Assembly: GCA_905221605.1 (NCBI GenBank)
Contig: CAJNDS010001447.1
Coordinates: 504,216 to 568,215 of the forward strand
DNA from: Symbiodinium natans
Lineage: Eukaryota; Sar; Dinophyceae; Suessiales; Symbiodiniaceae
Direction: 5' to 3'
DNA length: 64,000 bases
In this document: one piece after another, positions 11,401 to 22,182 of the stretch
How positions within the stretch are numbered: position 1 is the stretch's first letter
Layout: the number at the start of each line of letters is the position of its first letter
Made by a program: the position numbers and the translations under genes
The notes under the pieces: generated by a model
Databases searched by the model: none
Told to the model about the DNA's origin: nothing
The model's input: only the letters and a program-made list of their open reading frames with translations

Positions 11401-14400
11401 GGGTAGGGTTTAGGGTTTAGGGTTTAGGGTTTCGGGTTTAGGGTTTAGGGTTTAGGGTTAAGAGTTTTTAGGGCTGATCAACAGAGGGTTCGCGGTCTTC
11501 CTCATTCATGCTTTATCGCCCACCATGTTAGAACTCAGAAAGGGCCACAAAATTCTGAGGAACGTCCATGAAAAGGGTGCCTGGGCTGTCTCTCAAGTCT
11601 TGTCTCTGGAACAGATCAAGATTCATCCCGCCAGCTTCTTGTATCAAGCGCACGAGACCATTCCCCCATCCTTGGGGGTGAAATAAGGGATACATGAACC
11701 CTGAATTCCGGGCTTGTTCATAGTTCAAAGGGCATAGGCGGCGTGCGCCTGAGTAGCAGCAGCCATGGGAGAACCTGGCCCCGAATCTGGCCTTTGGCTG
11801 ACCAAAGGTGGCTTGGAGGCATGGTGGCTCATGGAGTGCAACATTGAGCTCGCGAAGCAAGGCTTCTTCAAGCAGATCCAGAACGGCTTAGACTGCGAGC
11901 TGGCAGAAGCAAAGTATCTCGACTTCGATGTAGCCAAGCGAATGGATGGTGGCTTCCCAGGAGACAATGTGAAGCGGTCCATCAAGGAGTTCAACATGCT
12001 GCTCGGAATGACGATGGGCATCCAGCGCCACCTCTACATGTTCCATGTTGGCAACAGCAAGTTTGCTCCCGAGAGGGCCATGAGTGAAACCAAAGTTGCT
12101 ATTCAGCAAGTCCTTGATACCCTCGGTAGCCACTGGAGGCGGGCTTTAGCAAACAACTTGCAGAGAGACCAGGGCCTCGAGCTCCTCGAGAGGCTTGCAG
12201 GAATCCAGGAGCACGTCGCAGGCGAAGGCTGTTCTTTCCATTACCTACCAGCTAGCCGAAAGGCCAAACGCTGCCGAGCGACGCCCAACGGCTCTTGAAA
12301 GCCCGTGCGCCTAAACCCTAAACCCTAAACCAGGTCTGAGTGCAACACGATGGAGGGGAAGAACGCATCGTGTGAAAATGCGAGTACCGGGTTTCTGGCG
12401 TTGAGATTGTAAGGTCCAGGCCCTGAATACCCTACCTAAAGGCTCCTACGTAGTATCTTTTCGGGGTAATATACTAGAATCCCCTATAACTAAGCCAAAA
12501 AGGAACTACATTGGAGCCTTCAGGTAAGCCCCAAGCCCTACAGGGTTATGGATTTACGCCAGAACGAAATGAGCGAGTCAACCCTAGAGCTCTTTTGAGG
12601 AACCTCGAGGCCCTAGGGGCCCTGGATGCAAAGTTTTTCAAGGATGAGCATCCGCAGAATGAACCCTATCAAGGACCCTAATGTAGGGGCCTCAACGGCT
12701 AGAACAATCAGGGTTTTGGGGGTTTTTATCGTATGTGTATAAAGGGACCGGGGCCTTAATAGTTTGAATAGGGTTTTGGGGGTTCTTAATAGTGCATTTA
12801 TAAAAAAAGGGACCCTAAGGGAAAAAATATTGGTACACAATTCCAACTCCTATATTACGCGCACGCCAGGCGTTCATTGACACGCACTGTCACCTGGATA
12901 TGATCCTCCCGCGGCTCTCCAAGCAAAGCCAGAGCGTGTTCCGGATGCAATCACAGCTCGAGAAACTTCGGTGTTAAACCCTAAACCCTAAACCCTAAAC
13001 CCTGAACCCTAACCCCTGAACCCTGGGCCCTGAACCCTGAACCCTGAGCCCAAAACCCGGGCAGTTTAAGAGGCTGCTGCCATGAAGATACGTCGGAGCT
13101 GCATGTTTGCCAGGGCTTGGTATGCTGCCTGCAGACAGCTTGCGGAGTAGGATGCTCAACTCTCCAATCATCTAAGGGTACGTAGTTTTATGGGCCCTTA
13201 CCTTCTTCCAAAGGTTCTGAAGTATGGGCCCTTCATTTGAGGGTACTAAACGAAGGGGTCCCTCCTTTTAAGGGCCCATATGAAGGGACCATGTGACTAC
13301 CCTTAGAAATCGGGACCCCCCCAATGCGCAGCTGCTACGCCTATTCAAAGCAGAGGCGGGCCTTGACCATGCGAAACTCGCGCGCCTGGAGCCACCAAAA
13401 CCTCGCTCCCGGAGTCTTGTAGCTAAGCCTGAAACTCTGGTAGAACCGAAGCCCCGTTCAGTCCTACGACCGGAGTCGCACACCCCCAAACCCTGAAACC
13501 CAACCTGGCGTTCCCCAAAGAGCCCAATATACCCCATAATTACGGAACATACCTTTAATCATATCGTAAGGTTCCCTATAAATATTACATGAAATTCCTT
13601 CATGAAGGGGTATTGGGCTCCCTAAACCCTAAGCCCTAAGCCCTAAACCCTAAACCCTAATTTAGGGCTCTCTGGGTCACCCTTAAGCGCCGACAGAAGG
13701 ATGCCGCGCGGGCGAAGGCGAAGGGCCAAGAGCCGCCACCCCGGATGGACGCCGACTTCGAGGCTTAGGGCTTTAGGGCTTTAGGGCTTTAGGGCTTTAG
13801 GGCTTTAGGGCTTTGGGGTTTGGGGTTTGGGGTTTAGGGTTTAGGGTTTAGGGGCGGGATCAGAACCCAAGGAGCCCAATGCCCCTTACTTAAGGACCTA
13901 AGGAATATACTTTCCACATAATTTAAGGTGTATTCCTTAATTAAGGGGTGTAAGGGATATACCCTAGTTCATATTCAGGAATCCCCATGTAGATCAAGGC
14001 ATGTTCCTTTTGGGCTCTCTGGGAACCCCAGAGCCACCCATTGTCGGCTTAGCAGGTACCTGTAGACTCTACAGACCAAGAGGAGACTCTGCAGCAACGA
14101 CTTTGGGGCCCAGGTTATGTAGTAATCCCTTTTAAGGCGGGTTTAGGGTTTAGGGTTTAGGGTTTAGGGTTTAGGGTTCAGGGTTCAGGGTTTAGGGTCC
14201 AGGGTTTAGGGTTTAGGGTTTAGGGTTGCGCCCAGAGACGTGTAAATGGAAGAGTTCGGAAAGCGGTTCAAGGTTGAGGGGCTGTGTATGGACCTCATAT
14301 TGACCTAGGATGCCCAGTTGTGCCCTTATTATCTTTTTGCGGGGTTTCGGATTCCTTGTACACCTGTTTAAGCAACAAAGGGACGCCCTGTGTAACCCCA

Positions 14401-16965
14401 GGTTACTGGGCAACCTAGTGGCCTCAACCATCGAAGTATGGACTCAAACGGAAACCCTAAACCCTAAACCCTAAACCTTAAACCCTAAACCCTAAACCCT
14501 AAACCCCTCTGAAGCCCGAACCTTAAGTTGCCGAAGGAGTGGCGAAAGACACTTGATGGGCCTGAGAAAGACTTCGAGGGCTGCGTGAACATCGGCCACT
14601 TAGCTGCGAGGTTTCCCTACCAGGGAGTCTGTCGACCTTATTAGGTGGGGCGTATAGGCCTAGAGTTTAGGGTTTAGGGTCCAGAGCTTAGAGGGTTTTA
14701 CACGGTTTGTGGGGTTTACAGGGCTTAGGAATGTTTTATCATGGGTTCCCCTACTACCCCCCTCTATACTACCCCCCTAAGTTCCCCCCTTAAATAACCT
14801 TAATTAGGCAAAATTCTCCCAAAATAGCCTTAAATTATGGGGGGAACCTAGGGGGGGGGGGTAGTATAGAGGGGGGTAGTAGGGGAGCCCATGATTTTAG
14901 GGCCTCTATGATGTTGTTAAGTCTGTTGGTTGACCATCAGGCCTTGTTTCTAATCGCCGAACAGCCGGCTCACAGGTTGGACCTTCTTAGTGTTTAGGGT
15001 TTAGGGTTTAGGGTTTAGGGTTTAGGGGCTGAGTTGTTTCAGTTATTTAGGGTTTAGGGTTTGGGGTTTAAGGAGTCAATGCTGGGGTGACTGGAGTCGT
15101 AAACGCTCGACCCTCGACCCTTTCTTCCCCCCACCCTGAGCCCTAAACCCCAAACCCACGTAGGGCCCTCAGAGTCACCGTTTGCTCCTTGGATCTCGGA
15201 CGCCTGTAGTCCGCGGCTCTCCAACTTGGCGCCTGAGCTGCCTCTTACAAGTCCCAGAGGGCGCATGGTTTAGGGTTTAGGGTTTGGGGTTTGGGGTTTG
15301 GGGTTTGGGGTTTTTACAGACTTTTGGTCCACACCTCTCCCAAAGCGGCGTTCTGCCTGGAGCGCTCTCCTGAACGCCCACTTGGCCTCCAAGTACTCCT
15401 GAACCCTCTAGACACTCCAAACCCAATCCCTAAACCCTAAATCCCTAACCCTGGACCCTAAACCCTAAACCTTCCTGGCCATTCCTGGTGGGTTTGGTGC
15501 TCGAAAAATGGTTTGCAGCAGATAAAGACTGCAGCTATCCTACTTGCAACCTATCACCCATGAACCGCCAAGTAGGTTGCAGCGCGGCAACGCTGGATGC
15601 AGCAGCGTCCTTCTTGAAGCACGAGAAGGCGGACGATGGGTTTGTTGTTGTTTAAGTGAATACCTGAAGCCCCAAGGTATGTGAAGCAATAGCACCTTTG
15701 TTATTGGTTTTGGGGCTTTGCTGTTGCCTACTTTGGAGGGCTTAGGTATACCCACAACGGGGCGAAGTTGCTCGCGTTTGGGCAGCTGTGCCCACGGAGT
15801 GGATTGGGTTCACGTTTACATGCACCAGTCTGCACCTTGAAGCCCATTCAACAACCAACCACCAACCACCACTCACCCAACATAGGGATCGCAATACCAC
15901 ACACTGCCGTACACAACTCCAGAGGCTACACCGTCACTACACCAAGCGCTGCGACCAGTCGAGTCTTGCATGTAGGCATTTGAAAGCTGCAGTAGACGGA
16001 CAGCGTCATGCTCCACCGCAGCGATTTTGTTCCAGAGGGGTGTGAGCAAAGATCAGATATTCCGTTGCGCCTAGAGTCGTCCTGCTGCAGTGAAAGGACT
16101 GTCAGCCATGGCAGGCAAGCATGTTGTTGTGATTGGCCACGGCCCCATCGGCCACGCCTTCATTGAGAAGCTTGCTGAGAGGGAGGCCGGATTCACAATC
16201 ACCGTGCTTTGTGAGGAGCCGCGTCCAGCATACAATCGCGTCATGCTGACACAGTACTTCCTGGACCGAGATGCCGACAAGCATGACCAGATGAAGTTGT
16301 CCTACTGGAGCGAAGAGGACTTGAAGAGTAAGAACGTGAAGCTTGTCTACGGCCGCGCAACCAGCATCGACCGTGACAGCAAGTCGGTCGCATATTCCAA
16401 AGTCAGCCACGGCGGAAGCTCTGCCGATGCAGAGGCAGATTCCGTACCTTACATCGCCTTTAGTTGAACTTTAAACTTTTTGGGCTTCCTTATTTAGTAG
16501 GAATATTAAAGGTTAACCTTTTTCCCCTTGGTTTATTGGAGAAGTAAGGTACAGTACGACGTCCTCGTGCTTTGCACCGGCAGCTTCTGCTTTGTTCCTC
16601 CAACTCCCGGCTTCGTCTTGCCGGAGAAGAAGAACCCACAGTGGCCGGATGACCCTGCCTCCCGCCCGGAAGGCGTCTTCGTGTACAGGACTTGGGGGAT
16701 GTACCCCCCCCCCCCGTACATTAACAGTCCTTAAGAGGGATTGTTATAGTAGGGAGGTACTATAATTCCGTTTATAAGGAACTGTTCGTAGAAGGGGGAG
16801 CATCCCAGAATTCAGGACCATCGAGGATCTTGAGGCTCTCATCGCGGCAGCAAAGAATTCCAAGCGCGCGGCCGTGATCGGAGGCGGCCTCTTGGGCCTC
16901 GAGGCAGCGAAAGCCGTGTTTGATCTCGAGATGGAAAGCCACGTAGCTTGGGAGCCCAGTGGTAC

Positions 16966-17003
<38 letters not shown>

Positions 17004-20000
17004 CCCTTATAAAGTTTATCAGATGCATACTGGGCTACCCTAAACCCTAAACCCTAAACCCTAAACCCTAAACCCTAAACCCTAAACCCTAAACCCTAAA
17101 CCCTAAACCCTAAACCCTAAACCCTAAACCCTAAGCCAAGGTCGTGGAGATGGCCCCCTACTTGATGCCCACGCAGCTGAACGAGGAAGCGGGCCGGGCC
17201 CTGGAGCGGAAGATCAGCAACTCGGATGCCCCAGTTTAGGGTTTAGGGTTTAGGTTTCAGGGTTTCAGGGTTTCAGGGTTTCAGGGTTTCAGGGTTTCAG
17301 GGTTTCAGGGTTTCAGGGTTTCAGGGTTTCAGGGTTTTAGGGTGTTAGGGTTTTAGGGTTTAGGGTTTAGGGCCTTATTTCCCTTTTGGGGGGGTGGTTT
17401 GGGTTACCTTCTTAGACCCCGTTCAATGCAAAACAAGGTGCATCCTTCTTTAAGCCTATAATCCTACAGGTTACCGGGAAACCGAGGCAATCTCGGCATC
17501 CATGTGCACAGCGGAGCGAAGATTCAGGAGGCTGTGCTGGAAAATGGCAAGGTCAAGGGCCTAAAGTTCATTCCGCATGGCCAAACCGAGCCTACCGTCT
17601 TGGACGTGGACATGGTTGCTGGGTCGGCCCTTAGTTGGGACATTTTTTATTTACCCTTCTATTGGGTTCAAAAAACCCTGAACCCGAAACCATGTCCACC
17701 CTCTGAAATTTGGTTTAGGGGGGTCAGGTCATACATTAGGAACATGTAACCCTAAACCCTAAACCCGCATTACCCTAAGCCCTAAGCTCTAAGCCCGAAA
17801 CCCTAAACCCTAAACCCTAAACCCTAAACCCTAAACCCTAGCCATGTCAGAAGCATTTATCAGGGGCCAACCCTAGGTTGTCGTCTCCTGCGGCGTGCGC
17901 CCCCGCGACGAGTTGGCCCGGGGGTGCGGCTTGGAAGTCGGAGGCCGAGGAGGCGTCAAGGTCGACACAAGCCTGCGCCTTCGCCTGAAATTGGGGGGTT
18001 TAGGGTTTAGGGTTTAGGGTTTAGGGTTTAGGGTTTAGGGTGTAAGGTTTAGGCGGGTTTAGGGTAAAATGAGACCCGAATTCCGAACAAGGATACATGA
18101 CCACATGGTCAGTCCTCTAATTTGTGGTCCCTTTTTGGGTACCCTATAGATATTCGGGGCCCGTCAAAAGGTCCCATGCTTTAGTGTTTAACGACCCCAT
18201 AATTGGGGTCATATCCTATACTGCTTACTATAGTCCTTAATTATTCGGGTATATGAATCGGAAACCCTTTTACAGGTTCTCAGAATTTCTCTTCGGGTAT
18301 ATGAACCACAAGTTCTTTTCGGGCTGCTTTTGGTCTCCCTAAACACAAAACCCTAAACCACAACCGGAAACCCCAAACCCTAAACCCTAAACCATAAACC
18401 CCAAAACCTAAACCCTAAACCCGAAACCCTTTTCGGGCTCCTGTGATCTCCGAGGTGCTCTTCGGATCCGAGCATCTACGCCCTGGGCGAGGTTGCGTCG
18501 ATCCTTGGGTCGCGCACCATACAGGCTATCTATAGAATCCCTAGAAGAGGGTTCAGGGTTTAGAGTTTAGGGTTTAGGGTTTATAGGGTTTATAGGGTAT
18601 CTAGGGTTTATAGGGTTTATAGGGTTTATGGGGTTTATAGGGTTTATAGGGTTTATAGGGTTTATAGGGTTTATAGGGCTAGGGCTAGGGTTCCAGGGTC
18701 TATGAGCCCTAAGCCCCTTTTTTGAGGGGCTCTTATGTTGGTCCCCGCAAGGATTGGGGGCGTCTTCTGCTACGGCCTCTGGGCGCCCATGGGTACCCTT
18801 TTCTCTGGAACCCTAAACCCTAAACCCTAAACCCTAAACCCTAAACCCTAAACCCTAAACCCTAAACCCTAAACCCTAAACCCTAAACCCTAAACCCTAA
18901 ACCCTAAACCCTAAACCCTAAACCCTAAACCCAACAGAGGGTGCCCTTATTAGAATATGGTTCCTGGGCTACCAAGGCCTTTGGGCGCCCGGAGTTGACC
19001 AGGCAGAGGCGCTGGTGAAGAACCTCGTCGAGGGCGCGGGCAGCGCTAGCCACTTGGTAGGGTTTAGGGTTTAGGGTTTAGGGTTTAGGGTTTAGGGTTT
19101 AGGGTTTAGGGTTTAGGGTTTAGGGTTTAGGGTTTAGGGTTTTGAGGGTTTAGAGTTTAGAGTTTAGGGTTCAACGAGCCCTTAAGACCACTTGAATTGA
19201 GGAATAGGCCATAATCTATGTAGGGATCCTTTCTATGATTGAAGGCATATTCCTTACTTAAGGGGTATTGGGCTCTTTGGGTAGTGCTCTGTTGGAATTT
19301 GTGCTGGTCCAACACCAAAGGGTACCCTTGTTGCAAGACATAAATAACCCTAACCCCCCAAACCCCACATCCTAAACCCTAATCCCTAAACCCTAAACCC
19401 TAAACCCTAAACCCTAAACCCTAGACCCTAAACCCTAAACCCTAAACCCCCAACCCAAGGCTACGAGAAGAGCGACTTGAGCACAAAGCTGAAGCTCCTG
19501 GGAGTCGACGTGGCTTCCTTCGGTGCCTTGGTAGCCCAGTGTGGGGTGCCCTTCTGTGCCCCCTTCTTGGGGGTTTAGGGTTTAGGGTTTAGGGTTCAGG
19601 GTTTAGCGTTTAGGGTTTAGGGTTTTCCTTAACAGGGATTCTAGTGCCCCTGATTAGAACCCCCATGAAGCAAGGCCTTTTCCATTAGCCGTAGCCACCC
19701 CCCCCCCCCCCCACCGCCCTCAAAGAGAAGAAAACAACAAAAAAACACAACACAACGTATAGACAGTCAGGGTAATACATGGTTGCTGGGCTTCCTAGGC
19801 TCTGACGAGAGCTTCTGGTTCAAGCGCAAGTTCGATGGCAAGGACCCCGAAGTCCTGAACGTGGAGTGCAGCAGCGCCGTGGATGGCTCCTACCGCCGGC
19901 TGTGTTTCAGCAAGGACGGCCAGAAGCTGGTGGGCGGCGTCCTCGTTGGCGATGCCAAGGATTACCCAAAGCTGCTGCAGCTTTGTCATTGTTGGGTAGC

Positions 20001-22151
20001 ATTTTGCATTTTTTAAGGGTACTGAAACCCAATAAGGAATCAACATTCAAACTTTGAATATTATCCCAACAATGAACTAGGCAGCTCTGCAAAAAGGGCG
20101 ACCTCGGTGGCTCCGACCCCGAGAGCCTGGCCTTCCGCCGGCCTCCGCCCGGCCAAGGAGCAGTGGCCAATGACGGCGGAGATGGCACGGGCATTGCGGA
20201 GGACGACGTCATCTGCACGTGCCTGAACGTTACCAAGGGCGAGGTGGTGAAAGCCATCAAGGAGAAGGACTGCACGACTGTGCCGCAGATCAAGAAGTGC
20301 ACAAAAGCCGGCACAGGCTGCGGCGGCTGCTGCACTCCAGTGGGCGAGGTTCCAAAGGTTCTATCAGCGACGCTGAAGGCATTGGGCAAGGAGGTCAAGG
20401 CTGGCATCAGTGATTGCTTTCCATACACCCGCCAAGAGCTTTTCAACATCTTCCGCGTCAAGGAGATTAAGACCTTTGAGGAAGCCGTTGAGAAGGTTGC
20501 CGTGGGTGGCAACGGCAGCGAGGTGGACAAGCCGGTCATCGCCTCAATCCTGGCCAACATTTGGAATGACAACGTGCTGACAGGCAACCGTGATCAAATT
20601 CAGGATACCAACGACCGCTTCTTGGCCAACATCCAGAAAACAGGCACCTACTCTGTTATCCCTCGATGCGCCGGTGGCGACATCACGCCCGATGAGCTGA
20701 TTGCCATTGGCACCACCGCCAAGAAGTACGGCCTTTGGACCAAGGTCACAGGTGCCCAGCGCCTCGGCATGTACGGGGCCCCGGTGCATGAGCTGCCCTC
20801 CATCTTCAGGGACCTCGTGGACGCTGGCTTGGAGTCTGGCCACGCCTACGGCAAGGCCCTGCGCACAGTCAAGAGCTGCGTGGGAAGCACATGGTGCCGA
20901 TATGGACAGCAGGACTCCGTGAGCATGGCCTGCACTCTGGAGAACCGCTTCTCGGGCTTGCCCCTGATTCCCCCTTTTTGGTGTTTATTCAAGGTATAAA
21001 GTAACCAACCCAAGAAGAAAAGGGTACCCTTAAAGCTTCTGATGATATGGTCGCTGGGCTACCAAGGCTACAAGGGCCTGCGTGCACCTCACAAGATCAA
21101 GATGGCCGTGTCTGGCTGCCTTCGCGAATGCGCCGAGGCACAGGGCAAGGACGTAGGCTGCATCGCCACCAACAGCGGCTACTAGGTAGGACCTTGGGAT
21201 GTTTAATGTTATAGTAGGATCCCCTTGTAGTAAGGACCCCAATCAGGGCACCCCCAATATCACTAGCCTACAGCGGCTACTAGGCAGGACCTTGGGATGT
21301 TTCATGTTTATGGTTGCGCTTAATTGTTGGGCTTTTTCTTGAAGATACAGACTGGGGGTTTACGAAAATAGGTAGGGGACCGCAAATATAGACCCCCAAA
21401 GAGTAGGATCCCCTTGTAATGAGGACCCCAATAAGGTACCCCGAATATCGTAAAGCCCCAGATGGTTAAGAGCATTTTCCAAACCCTAAACCCTAAACCC
21501 TAAACCCTAAACCCTAAACCCTAAACCCTAAACCCTAAACCCTAAACCCTAAACCCTAAACCCTAAACCCTAAACCCTAAACCTAACCCTAAACCCTAAA
21601 CCCTAAACCCTAAACCCTAAACCCTAAACCCTAAACCCTAAACCCTAAACCCTAAACCCTAAACCCTAAACCCTAAACCCGAACCCACCATGTTCAGTCG
21701 GGTTTTGCAAGGGCCAACCGAGGCTACAACCTCTACCTTTGCGGTAATGGGGGAGCCAAGCCTCGACATGCGCAGCTCCTTGCATCCTCCATCGATGAGG
21801 AGACGTGCCTGAAGTACATCGATCCTAGGCAGGACCTTGGGAGATTTTTTCTGTTGTTAAACCTCAGTTCTCTTCATTCTAGCTAAGTTCTCTGACTTCT
21901 TGGGTTTGAGAGGAGGAAGTTCTCTTCATTCTTGCTAAGGTTCTCTTACTTCTTGGGGATTTTAGGAGGAAGATCTCCAAGAATTTCGTTTCAGAGGGGT
22001 TGGAACATCGATCGACCGAGGATCGGTTTCTCATGTTTTACTGCAGCACGGCCAAGCACCTTCAACGCACAGCACCATGGCTCGAAGAGCTCCCTGGTGG
22101 AATTGATTCTTGGTAGCCCAGTGGTACATTTTTTTTTTGTTTTTTTTTTTT

Positions 22152-22182
<31 letters not shown>

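Larger units (their letters stand above)
12960..13699. other. TatD intron 4
   Basis: Exceptional polarity: it starts with CCCTAAA repeats (12974-13012) rather than TTTAGGG. It holds hairpins 13171-13310 and 13524-13622 and a short CCCTAAA array (13623-13660). The splice points chosen (GAGA donor, GAAG|GATG acceptor) keep the frame, but alternatives within 10 bp exist. Confidence 0.55.
13760..14536. other. TatD intron 5
   Basis: GAGG|CTTAGGGCTTTAGGG start, an 8-mer CTTTAGGG array, a family I element (13867-13985), TTTAGGG (14141-14225), an introner-like element (14303-14418) and CCCTAAA (14453-14508) before the acceptor. Confidence 0.65.
21178..21722 (+). mobile_element. nirBD intron 13 (545 bp, GC-AG), family L with a tandem duplication
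   Basis: GCTA|CTAGGTAGGACCTTGGGATG ... CCAACCGAG|GCTA, exact duplication. About 98 bp downstream of the donor the segment CAGCGGCTACTAGG plus CAGGACCTTGGGATG recurs (21270-21300), copying exon-end bases. It also holds a family D element (21353-21461) and a 200-bp CCCTAAA array. Confidence 0.88.

Noticed and set aside
19907..20587. 226-codon frame on the minus strand
   Set aside because: Shadow of the large nirBD exon 12 (20081-20955), whose + reading carries the conserved cysteines.
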